Shown: piece after piece, positions 41,165 to 49,970 of the stretch
How the letters are laid out: the number at the start of each line of letters is the position of its first letter
Numbering within the stretch: position 1 is the first letter of the stretch
DNA from: Bombyx mori
Taxonomy: Eukaryota; Arthropoda; Insecta; Lepidoptera; Bombycidae
Assembly: GCF_030269925.1 (NCBI RefSeq)
Contig: NC_085135.1
Span: 8,742,753-8,806,752 of the forward strand
Reading direction: 5' to 3'
DNA: 64,000 nt
Position numbers and translations under genes: made by a program
Notes under the pieces: generated by a model
Databases searched by the model: none
Told to the model about the DNA's origin: nothing
Seen by the model: the letters and a program-made list of their open reading frames with translations, nothing else

Positions 41165-43588
41165 ATGGACAGTTGTCAAGAGATAGTACCCCAGGAGGGT
41201 ACCTCCCGCTTGGCGGGAGGAGAATCCCTCCGTGCCTCTGAGCAATCGGAGGCACGCTGCCCCTCGTATTCTGGGGGGGGCAACAACTGCCACGAAGAAG
41301 AGGGCGGTAGCACGAGCCGCGAAAGGGAGAGAGTCCTATTCGTGCACCCCGAACGCTGCGACAGTGCGCTCTCACTGCGCTCGGCGCGAAGCTCTGCAAG
41401 GGGCTGCGCTTCGAGCGGTCGAGAGTCGCCACTGTTTGCCCGGGATAGTACCGGACGATTTGTGAGCCGGAACAAGGCTGATCCGAGGACTCGGAGGAAG
41501 CGGAAGACGGTCAAACGACCAGTGACTCCCGCTCTCTCCGACTCCTCGGAGATTGAGCTCGCGCCTGCCAAATTTTTGGCAGTCGAGGATGGGCTGGCGG
41601 ATGCTACAGGATCATCTGCCAAAGAACACGGTCGACAAGATCTTACGGTGACCTACGGAGAACCGGCTGTCACCACCTCGGTGCGGACCGGAGCCTTCCG
41701 CCGTAAAGAAGCTGGTCTGGTGAGAGAAGGCGAGGTCGAGCGACTAACCCGCTCCCTCACAGAAGTGGACACAATGGACCCGCGGAAGGCGGTTGAAATT
41801 TCGCTGGAAATTGTTTCCATGGTGGCGGCCAAATCAGGCTCCCTGAAGGGCACGTACGTGCGGGCCCTGAAGTGCGTGGCTGCCGCCGTGGAGAAGCTAT
41901 TGGACGAGTTTCTACGACGCACTAGCACGGAGGAAGTAACCTGTCTGCGGTCGCAACTGGAGCGACTGTTGGCAGAAAACTCAGAGCTTCGAGCGGAGGG
42001 CGTGCGGGTGCGGGAAGAGATGGCCGAAATGCGTGCATCCCTTGACGGTTTCTTGGGACAGCAGGGTAAATTAGCCTCTCCGTCGCCCCCGTCCCCATCA
42101 AATGAAAGAGCGGAAAATGAGAAGGACAAGGAAATAGAGGAACTGAAAAAACGAATAGCAATCCTCGAGGCCCGCGCCTCCAAGGTTGAACGCGCAAGGC
42201 CTCCGCTGGCGCACGAGCGCCAGGCGCCTGCGCTGTCACCGTGTGACGCCTTAGCTGCACTGTCACGCACAAGGGCTGCAGGTACCAGGGTGGGTGCGGC
42301 ACCTTCGGCACGCGCGTCCACCAAAGTGGCCGCGTCAAACAAGCTCGTTGGACGGCGAATGGCGGTCCAGCCCGTGAGGCCTCAGGCTGATGCTTCTGCC
42401 CCGCTCCAGCCTGCGAAGGCGGGGCCTGGCAGAAGCCGCAAGAACACAAAGGGGTGTGTGAATGCCGCCCAGCCGGCGCAACGCCCACAGCCCCGTCCAC
42501 TACCTCCAGCCCCGTCCAACATGGAAGCAGTCTGGACGACGGTAGTGAAACGCGGTCGAAGGAGGGCGCTAGACGTTCCTAGCCCCCGTCCCGTCCCGAC
42601 GGTCAACGCTCCCCAGGTAATGGGTCGAGCAGTGACTGAGGGAAAGAGAAAGGGAGGGCGCAAGGCAAGAAAACCGCGCGCCCCGCGGTCGGCGGCTGTC
42701 GTATTGGAGCTGCTGCCGGCTGCCAAGGAAAAGGGCCTCACCTATGGGGAGGTGATGGCCCGGGCGCGCGTTAGCGTCGACGTGGATGCCATGGGCGTGG
42801 AGGGTGGCCTCCGAGTCCGGCACACCGCCAATGGGGCCCGGTTGCTGGAGTGTCCTGGTGCCAACACCAGCACGGTCGCGGACAGGGTAGCAGCCCGGCT
42901 CCGCGAAATCCTGCCGGACCCAGAACTGGTGCGTATAGACAGGCCCGTCAAGATGGCGGAAATCAAAGTGACGGGCCTGGATGAATGCGCCACTAAGGAG
43001 GAAGTGGCCGCCGCCATTGCATCGCAGGGCAATTGCGCCCTTACGCAGGTGAAGGTAGGAGAGTTGCGAAGCTCTTACTCTGGAGCCTTCACTGTGTGGG
43101 CGCGTTGCCCTATGCAGGCAGCCACACTTCTGGCTACGCCTCCACGAGGTCGGCCCGCCGACTCACCAGGGAGGCTACGCGTAGGCTGGGTGATAGCCCA
43201 CGTGCAGCTACAGAAGGCCCGCCCCTGGCGATGCCTCCGGTGTTTCGGCACCGGGCACGGCCTCGCCAGGTGCCCGTCGGCTGTGGACCGCAGCGGTCTT
43301 TGTTTCCGCTGCGGCCAGCCCGGTCACAAGGCGGGCTCCTGCACAGCCGCCGCACCTCACTGCGTGCTATGCGACGCGGCGAAGCGGCGGGCCGATCATC
43401 GGGCCGGGGGCCCGTCCTGTCTTTCCGCACCCTCCTCCACAAAGAGGAGGCGTGGCGGAAAAAAGAAGAAAAATATAGAGGAAGGGCCGGCTGCCTGTGA
43501 TACAGCCGGCCGGTCAGTTCCCGCCGCGGCCGTCAGGCCGCAAGGCGGGACAGAAGACGAGGGAGCGATGGACGTGACACCTCAATAA
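41165..43588 (+). CDS. SART-like LINE ORF1 (gag-like)
   Basis: 807 residues from the ATG at 41165. A coiled coil with leucine heptads lies at about residues 245-300 and another charged helix at about 315-340. A Pro/Ala-rich linker with basic patches follows. A conserved block (about 500-660) includes GLDECATKEEVAAAIASQGN. Zinc knuckles CLRCFGTGHGLARC and CFRCGQPGHKAGSC (about 690-735) follow, then CVLC. The stop TAA (43586-43588) shares its last A with the ORF2 start. Confidence 0.92.
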   Translation: MDSCQEIVPQEGTSRLAGGESLRASEQSEARCPSYSGGGNNCHEEEGGSTSRERERVLFVHPERCDSALSLRSARSSARGCASSGRESPLFARDSTGRFVSRNKADPRTRRKRKTVKRPVTPALSDSSEIELAPAKFLAVEDGLADATGSSAKEHGRQDLTVTYGEPAVTTSVRTGAFRRKEAGLVREGEVERLTRSLTEVDTMDPRKAVEISLEIVSMVAAKSGSLKGTYVRALKCVAAAVEKLLDEFLRRTSTEEVTCLRSQLERLLAENSELRAEGVRVREEMAEMRASLDGFLGQQGKLASPSPPSPSNERAENEKDKEIEELKKRIAILEARASKVERARPPLAHERQAPALSPCDALAALSRTRAAGTRVGAAPSARASTKVAASNKLVGRRMAVQPVRPQADASAPLQPAKAGPGRSRKNTKGCVNAAQPAQRPQPRPLPPAPSNMEAVWTTVVKRGRRRALDVPSPRPVPTVNAPQVMGRAVTEGKRKGGRKARKPRAPRSAAVVLELLPAAKEKGLTYGEVMARARVSVDVDAMGVEGGLRVRHTANGARLLECPGANTSTVADRVAARLREILPDPELVRIDRPVKMAEIKVTGLDECATKEEVAAAIASQGNCALTQVKVGELRSSYSGAFTVWARCPMQAATLLATPPRGRPADSPGRLRVGWVIAHVQLQKARPWRCLRCFGTGHGLARCPSAVDRSGLCFRCGQPGHKAGSCTAAAPHCVLCDAAKRRADHRAGGPSCLSAPSSTKRRRGGKKKKNIEEGPAACDTAGRSVPAAAVRPQGGTEDEGAMDVTPQ

Positions 43589-46500
43589 TGGATCACGTTC
43601 ATCGCTTCCTTCAAGCGAACGTGAACCACTCCGCCAGGGCGCAGGATCTCCTCGTCCACACCATGGCGGAGTGGTTCATCGACATCGCGATCGTTGCGGA
43701 GCCATACTTCGTACCACCCGACCGGGAGGATTCCTGGGCTGGAGATGTTGATGGCTCCGTGGCGATCGTGATGAGACAATCTGCGGCGTTACCCCCCCTT
43801 GGAATGGTGGCCAGGGGATCCGGGTACGTCGTCGTTAGGGTCAACGAAACCGTCGTGATCGGGGTGTACTTCTCTCCGAACAGGAGTCTCGCTGAGTTCG
43901 AGCGGTTCCTGGGCGGGCTCGAGGCGTTGGTTCATCGCTTCGAGTCTCGCCCGGTGATACTGGCGGGAGACCTCAACGCTAAATGTACGGCGTGGGGTTC
44001 TCCCCGCACGGACTCGCGCGGCGAGTTCCTGTCGGAGTGGGCTTTCGCGACCGGCCTCTGTCTTCTGAACAGAGGTTCGGTCGCGACCTGCGTGCGGTGG
44101 AACGGGGAATCACACGTGGACGTGTCGTTCGCGTCTCCGTCTGCCGCACGCCGTGTCCGTGGCTGGCGTGTTCTCGAGGGGGCGGAGACGCTCTCGGACC
44201 ATCGGTTCGTCCGATTTGAGCTCTCCGTTTCCACCTTGTTGAACGCGCCGGACGAAGACGCCCGTGGTGAGGAGGAGCTCCCGCGTAGTGCGCCCCGATC
44301 ATTCCCGCGATGGGCACTGAAGCGCCTGAACAAGGTGCTTGCGGTGGAGGCGGCCACAGTGGCCGCGTGGGCGCCGATGCCCGCGCGTCTAGTGGACGTG
44401 GAGTTGGAGGCCGAATGGTTCCGGGGTACGATGCGTCGCGTCTGCGATGCTGCGATGCCCCGGGTCAGCGGTCGCGCTCCGCGTGGCGGTGCGTATTGGT
44501 GGACGCCCGAGATAGCGCTCCTCCGAGAGGAGTGCGTGCGGGCGCGCCGCCGAAGCGCCCGCCACCGCCGTCGCCGCCTTCGCGATGCGGACTTCGCGGA
44601 GGTGGCGACCCGCCTGCATGCCGACTGCCGTCAGAAGCAGGAGGCACTGCGGCGGGCCATCGGCGAGGCCAAGTCTCAGAGCATGAAGACGCTCCTGGAG
44701 ACGCTTGACCAAGATCCTTGGGGGCGCCCGTACCAAACGGTCCGCAAGAAATTGCGGCCGTGGGCGCTCCCGGTGACGGAACGTCTCCAGCCTCAGCAGC
44801 TGCGGGAGATTGTCTCCGGGCTGTTCCCGCGGATGGAGAGGAGCTTCGAGCCCCCTTCCATGGGCGCGCCACCACGCAGTAGCGTGAGCGGTGATGCCCC
44901 TGCTGAGGTGGTCCCTCCGAGCATCTCGGAGGAGGAGATTCGTGCGGCCGTGTCGAGGATGCGGAGGAAGGACGCGGCCCCCGGCCCTGACGGTGTTCAC
45001 GGCCGGGTCTGGGATTTGGCCTTCGGTGCCCTTGGGGACCGACTCGTGCGGCTCTATGAAGCCTGCCTCGAGTCGGGACGGTTTCCGAAGCAGTGGAAGA
45101 CGGGCAGACTTGTTCTGCTAAGGAAGGAGGGACGCCCCGCGGACTCACCTGCGGGATATCGTCCCATCGTGCTGCTGGACGAGGCTGGAAAATTGCTCGA
45201 GCGGGTGGTGGCCGCCCGCATCGTCCAGCATCTGACGGGGGTGGGTCCCGATCTGTCAGCGGAGCAGTTCGGATTCAGGGAGGGCCGCTCGACCATCGAC
45301 GCGGTGATGCGCGTGCGTGCCCTCTCTGATGAGGCTGTCGGCCGGGGCGGGGTTGCACTGGCGGTGTCCCTTGACATCGCCAACGCGTTCAACACCTTGC
45401 CCTGGTCGGTGATCGCAGGGGCGCTGGAGTATCACGGCGTCCCTGCGTACCTCCGTCGGCTGATCGGGTCCTACCTCGAGGACAGGTCGGTCGTGTGCAC
45501 CGGGCACGGTGGGGCGGTGCTCCGCTTCCCCGTCCAGCGCGGTGTTCCACAGGGGTCGGTCCTTGGCCCTCTCTTGTGGAACATCGGCTACGACTGGGTC
45601 CTGCGTAGCGCCCTTAGTGCTCCTCTTCCGGGTCTGAGCGTAGTTTGTTACGCGGACGACACTTTGGTCGTGGCCCGGGGGAGGGACTTGCGAGAGTCTG
45701 CCCGTCTTTCCTGCGCGGGGGTGGCCTTCGTCATCGGCAGGATCCGAAGGTTGGGTTTGGAGGTGGCGCTCGATAAATCCCAGGCCCTGTTGTTTCACGG
45801 GGCCCGGAGAGCGCCGCCTCAGGGGGCCCACCTCGTGATCGGAGGCGTTCGCGTCGAGATCGAGGCAACCGGGTTGCGGTACCTCGGTCTCGTACTGGAC
45901 GGTCGTTGGAGCTTCCGCGCTCACTTTGAAAGATTAGGTCCCCGACTGATGGCGGCTGCCGGCTCGCTGAGTCGGCTGTTGCCGAACGTCGGGGGGCCTG
46001 ACGTGGTGGTGCGCCGCCTCTACACGGGGGTGGTGCGGTCGATGGCACTGTACGGGGCTCCCGTGTGGTGCCACGCCCTGACCCGCGACAACGTTGCGGC
46101 GTTGCGACGTCCGCAGCGCGCGATTGCGGTCAGGGCGGTTCGTGGATACCGCACCGTCTCGTTTGAGGCGGCGTGCGTGCTAGCTGGGACGCCTCCCTGG
46201 GACCTGGAAGCGGAGGCGCTCGCTGCGGATTACGCGTGGCGATGCGATCTCCGCTCCAGGGGGGAGCCGCGTCCCGGCGCGGCGGAAGTTCGAGCGCGGA
46301 AGCTTCAATCTCGGCGTGCCGTGCTCGAGGCGTGGTCTCGCCGCCTGGCGGACCCCGCCTACGGGCGACGGACCGTCGAGGCGATCCGCCCGGTCCTCTC
46401 GGACTGGGTGAATCGCGACCGAGGACGTCTCACCTTCCGAGCGACGCAGGTGCTCACGGGACACGGCTGTTTCGGTCGCTACCTGCACCTCGTCGCCCGG

Positions 46501-46827
46501 AGGGAGCCGACGCCGAAGTGCCACCACTGCAGTGGCTGCAACGAGGACACGGTGGAGCACACGCTCGGGTACTGCACCGCTTTCGCGGAGCAGCGCCGCG
46601 TCCTCGTTGCAAAAATAGGACCGGACTTGTCGCTTCCGACCGTCGTGGCTACGATGCTCGGCAGCGACGAGTCCTGGCAGGCGATGCTCGACTTCTGCGA
46701 GTCCACCATCTCGCAGAAGGAGGCGGCGGAACGGGAGAGGGAGAGCTCTTCTTCCCTCTCGGCGCCGTGCCGCCGCCGTCGAGCCGGGGTTCGGAGGAGG
46801 GCGTTTGTCCAGCTCCAGCCCCTATGA
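43588..46827 (+). CDS. SART-like LINE ORF2: endonuclease, RT and zinc finger
   Basis: 1079 residues. The start ATG overlaps the ORF1 stop as TAATG. The R1-type endonuclease occupies about residues 1-225 (FLQANVNHS, GDLNAKCTAWGS at about 127, LSDHRFVRFE at about 202). RT motifs are APGPDGVHG (about 464), GYRPIVLLDEAGKL (about 522), SLDIANAFNTL (about 594), GVPQGSVLGPLLW (about 650) and YADD (about 687). A C-terminal Cys/His motif CHHCSGC...VEHTLGYC (about 977-995) is typical of R1-clade ORF2. No stop or shift is present. Confidence 0.94.
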   Translation: MDHVHRFLQANVNHSARAQDLLVHTMAEWFIDIAIVAEPYFVPPDREDSWAGDVDGSVAIVMRQSAALPPLGMVARGSGYVVVRVNETVVIGVYFSPNRSLAEFERFLGGLEALVHRFESRPVILAGDLNAKCTAWGSPRTDSRGEFLSEWAFATGLCLLNRGSVATCVRWNGESHVDVSFASPSAARRVRGWRVLEGAETLSDHRFVRFELSVSTLLNAPDEDARGEEELPRSAPRSFPRWALKRLNKVLAVEAATVAAWAPMPARLVDVELEAEWFRGTMRRVCDAAMPRVSGRAPRGGAYWWTPEIALLREECVRARRRSARHRRRRLRDADFAEVATRLHADCRQKQEALRRAIGEAKSQSMKTLLETLDQDPWGRPYQTVRKKLRPWALPVTERLQPQQLREIVSGLFPRMERSFEPPSMGAPPRSSVSGDAPAEVVPPSISEEEIRAAVSRMRRKDAAPGPDGVHGRVWDLAFGALGDRLVRLYEACLESGRFPKQWKTGRLVLLRKEGRPADSPAGYRPIVLLDEAGKLLERVVAARIVQHLTGVGPDLSAEQFGFREGRSTIDAVMRVRALSDEAVGRGGVALAVSLDIANAFNTLPWSVIAGALEYHGVPAYLRRLIGSYLEDRSVVCTGHGGAVLRFPVQRGVPQGSVLGPLLWNIGYDWVLRSALSAPLPGLSVVCYADDTLVVARGRDLRESARLSCAGVAFVIGRIRRLGLEVALDKSQALLFHGARRAPPQGAHLVIGGVRVEIEATGLRYLGLVLDGRWSFRAHFERLGPRLMAAAGSLSRLLPNVGGPDVVVRRLYTGVVRSMALYGAPVWCHALTRDNVAALRRPQRAIAVRAVRGYRTVSFEAACVLAGTPPWDLEAEALAADYAWRCDLRSRGEPRPGAAEVRARKLQSRRAVLEAWSRRLADPAYGRRTVEAIRPVLSDWVNRDRGRLTFRATQVLTGHGCFGRYLHLVARREPTPKCHHCSGCNEDTVEHTLGYCTAFAEQRRVLVAKIGPDLSLPTVVATMLGSDESWQAMLDFCESTISQKEAAERERESSSSLSAPCRRRRAGVRRRAFVQLQPL

Positions 46828-47452
46828 GGAGGCAGTCTCCTCCCGGTGATGGTCACGGGGCGACCTAAGGGGGTTGAGGCTGCGCCGCACGCTACCGTCA
46901 CTCTAGCGCGCTGGCACCAGGAGGACGGGACGGCGCGTCGGCGGCTGCGGACTGCGATGCGGTCCGCATTTTCGTCGTCGCTGTCGTCGCCGAACATACT
47001 GTTGAAGAGCAACCCGGTCGGCGGTGTATCGCGTTCCGACCCGGCAGGCTGGTTCTGGCCCAGCGGGGTATCCCGGAACACCAGCGGCACCGCCCGGGCG
47101 GCCTGGTAGGGCCGCCGTACCGCGGAGACCGACGTCGTTGGTCGTCGACTATCGCCTCGACGACCCGTCGGTCGGGCGTCCTCGGGGTGGCGCCGCGTGT
47201 CTGGTTGTAGTGTTGACCGCGGGAACCCCCCTACTCTGAACGGGTTCTGACCCCGGACGGAGATCGGACGTCGGGTGTAAGAGTGCAGGGGAGTCGTTTA
47301 GTGGGTGGGCCCTAAAATCCTTGGGCCCGCGATCTGCTCTCAACACCTGCAGATCGTTGAGTCTCACATACCCCGCGCGCCCCCTAGGCGCGGGGACCTC
47401 GTAGGAGGTTCGGCCCCCGGCCCGAGAGAAAAAAAAAAAAAAAAAAAAAAAA
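46828..47452 (+). other. 3' UTR and A tail of the SART-like LINE
   Basis: 625 bases, GC-rich, ending in an A run. It is the sequence whose reversed copy forms 15972-16628. No ORF of note. Confidence 0.85.
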
Positions 47453-47471
47453 GATTAGGATTAGTTTAGGT

Positions 47472-47530
47472 GTGACGGCGCGCGCTGTCCCGGCACTCCA
47501 CGGAGTGCAGGAACGGCGCGCTGCCGCCAC
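47472..47530. repeat. Palindromic hairpin in the LINE J-A 3' UTR, after the insertion
   Basis: GTGACGGCGCGCG pairs with CGGCGCGCTGCCGCCAC imperfectly, and inside them GCACTCC pairs with GGAGTGC. J-B has the same hairpin at 61431-61489, with a fully matching outer arm. Confidence 0.75.
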
Positions 47531-47605
47531 TTAGATGTAAGTTAGATTAAGTTAGGTTTACTTTAGGTTAAGTTAGGTTAAGATGAAATTGTAAATAGTA
47601 CAGGG

Positions 47606-47655
47606 AAAAAAAAAAAAAAAAAAAAAAAAAAAACAAAAACAAAAATAAAAAAAAA
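47606..47655 (+). repeat. A-rich tail of LINE J-A
   Basis: Long A run with C and T interruptions. It marks the 3' end of J-A after GATGAAATTGTAAATAGTAC. Confidence 0.85.
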
Positions 47656-48187
47656 TTATGGAGGAGAGCAGCAGCCGCCCCCGGAAGAAGAAGGGAAGAA
47701 AGAAGAGGAAGAAGAAGTGGAAGAAAGAAGCGAAGAGAGAAGAATAAAGTCGCGCCCACTTCAAATTTCAAGCCTACAAAACACCATCCAGCAGCGCATC
47801 ACCCCTGCCTCATTAGGCAGGGAGCCACATGTCCGGGCAGAGGGGTTTCCCCGAGGCCCGCTCCGCGCCCCCGCAAGGGGACGCGACGACCCCACGACTG
47901 CAAATTCAGTTCGAGACAGCGAGCCGGCGAGTCAAGACCTCTCCAGAAGAAGAGAAGAGGAGAGAGCCAACCGAACAAGAAGAGACTCGCTCCTACGCCC
48001 TGCGCCGGTCAAGCCACGAGGACCGTGTGAACGCCATACTGAAGCCTTCGTTATTTTCCTCGAACCAATCCCAGCACCCGTTCCGCGACAGCCACTGCGG
48101 CAATACTCGAGCCACCACGTTTCAACTAGTAAGAAGTCTAAAAATCACACGTGGTGGCCGAAACCTGAGCGGTGGCCGTCCGGAATA
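47656..48187 (+). repeat. Shared segment, possible 5' LTR of the plus-strand BEL element
   Basis: A purine-rich start (ATGGAGGAGAGCAGCAG) is followed by about 400 bases that are nearly the same as 61800-62188. Both copies end at CCGGAATA. Here the next bases are the BEL primer-site region, so it sits where the 5' LTR should end. It does not match the presumed 3' LTR at 54137, and its start is hidden by the LINE tail. Its identity is therefore uncertain. Confidence 0.55.
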
Positions 48188-48254
48188 TTGGTCCTTCGAG
48201 AGCCGGATTCATTTGGGGAAGACCGAAGAAAATCGAAATTTGAAGATAGAAGAA

Positions 48255-49970
48255 ATGGTGCTCACACGGTCCGAGAAGATGAGGTCGTCGCGCCTTGACC
48301 GGCCCGGCAACGAAGCTGTCTCGGGCTCAACATCGCAAGACGCACAGCAACGAGCTGTGACGGCCGCGCCGCGTTCGGGAGTGACGCAGGGACCGCCACC
48401 GTTGGCGGCAACCTCCTCCCAGTTAACCGCGCCGCGTTCGGGAGTGACGCAGGGACCGCCACCGATGGCGGCACCCTCCTCCCAAGTGGAAAAGTGTCCG
48501 GGAGTGCCGCGGGGCTCACAAGCGATGCCCCCCTCCCGCCATATATTGCCTACGCAATACTCGCCGGCGTCGCCAACGGGACCGAACAGCGGGGTCTGTC
48601 GTCGAGTGGTCAGACCTCCCAGCACCGCGACACCGGCAACCACTTCAGGCGACGCAGCAACGGAGAGCGTCGTATCCGCGAGCCAGAACAGAAAAGAGTC
48701 AGCGCTCACGGCCAATCCGATTGTACACGGGTCCCACATCACGGACGCCGCTGCCAAAATCTCGACGACAGAAGAAGGCTCCACACTCCGCGACGGGATG
48801 GCGCCACCAGTACGAGGATCTTCGAGAAAGTCGAGTCAACAGTCACAACGGCTGTTGCTTATGGCGCGCCTCAAAGAAGAGCATCTCCGCGCCAAGGAAG
48901 AACAAGCCCGACTCCAAGCAGAGCTCGCCGCCGCCCGCATCTCAACATTAGAAGCCGAAGCGCTCGTTGAAGAGGAGGAAGATGCGCGCACAACACTCAC
49001 GGAGGACGAGAACGAGCAATCACAGCGCATCGATACATGGCTCAGTCAACAACGATCGATCGCGCTACACGGAGTCGAAGAAACAGTAATGCAGCCAACA
49101 CACGGATCACCAGCCACCATCGAGCAACCGCAACTGGAACTTCCCGCACCAATAGAACAGCTGAAGCTACCGGCCCCTGCCGCGGCACCGATTGCCGTAC
49201 CTGTCGCACCGAAGAGCGACATCGCCGAACTAGCAGCTGCCATCGCGACGGCCGCCCGCCAAGCCAGGCCCGGACCATCGCATCGGTACTACGGGGAGCT
49301 TCCAGTGTACAGTGGATCGCACCAAGAATGGCTCTCCTTCAAGGTCGCCTACGCCGAATCAGCGGACAGCTTCAGCGCCGCAGAGAACACTGCGAGACTT
49401 CGGCGTACGTTAAGAGGAAGAGCAAGAGAAGCGGTCGAAAACTTGTTGCTGCATTACACCGAGCCCGCCGAGATCATGCGGACTCTAGAATCGCGCTTCG
49501 GACGTCCAGAAGCAATCGCCGCAACGGAGCTGGAACGACTGCGCGCGCTGCCACGCTGCACGGACACACCGAGGGACATCTGCGTATTCGCGAATAAGGT
49601 GAACAACGTCGTCGCCGCTCTGAGGGCCCTCGACCGCGTACATTATATGTACAACCCGGAGCTCACCAACATCACATCAGAGAAGCTGCCGTCCACTCTA
49701 CGCCACCGCTGGTTCGAATTCTCAGCGACTCAACCGGCGGGAGAACCGGACCTCGTCAAGCTGTCGCGCTTCTTACAGCGCGAGGCGGACCTGTGCAGCC
49801 CATACGCACAGCCGGAACCAGAGACGAGAGTGGAGAACACCAGCGGTCGGCGGAAGATGGTGAACACGCCTCAGAGGACGCACACCACGCAAGCGAAGGA
49901 AGAGAGGAAATGCGCAGCATGTCAGAAGCCGGGGCACATCCCACAAGATTGTCCCGAATTGCATGGCAAG
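48255..49970 (+). pseudogene. gag: BEL gag
   Basis: The start is the ATG at 48255 (MVLTRSEKMRSSR), after the primer-site region, although the frame is open upstream to 47829. A tandem motif GVTQGPPPLAA/GVTQGPPPMAA (about 48375-48480) is an internal duplication of about 60 bases. A charged coiled coil (about 48840-49000) and BEL capsid sequence (about 49290-49780) follow. The zinc knuckle is CAACQKPGHIPQDC (about 49915-49956). The frame runs into the deletion joint and stops at 50027. Confidence 0.85.

Larger units (their letters stand above)
40322..47452 (+). mobile_element. Full-length R1-clade LINE, SART-like
   Basis: 7.13 kb with an 843-base 5' UTR, two long open ORFs, a 625-base 3' UTR and an A tail (47428-47452), flanked by GATTAGGATTAGTTT at 40307-40321 and 47453-47467. 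The paralogous locus has an empty site at 61412-61426. Insertion into TTAGG-like sequence, the R1-type endonuclease and the ORF1 TAATG ORF2 joint all point to the telomere-repeat LINEs of silkworm, closest to SART by the joint. It may be active. Confidence 0.92.
34968..47655 (+). mobile_element. Jockey-clade LINE J-A, interrupted by the SART-like LINE
   Basis: The parts are a leader, ORF1 (35020-37251), ORF2 (37244-39976), a 3' UTR (39977-40321 plus 47468-47605) and an A-rich tail (47606-47655). The 3' UTR is split by the 7.1-kb element at 40322-47452. Both ORFs are open. No TSD could be found; the 3' flank is the shared segment at 47656. Confidence 0.9.

Noticed and set aside
40322..47452. 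Canonical R1 insertion in 28S rDNA
   Set aside because: The flanks are a LINE 3' UTR with a TTAGG-like target, and no rRNA sequence is present in the window.
47829..48254. N-terminal extension of BEL gag from 47829
   Set aside because: This frame crosses the shared segment and the primer-site region, and the same frame is present at 61835 without gag. The ATG at 48255 is preferred.
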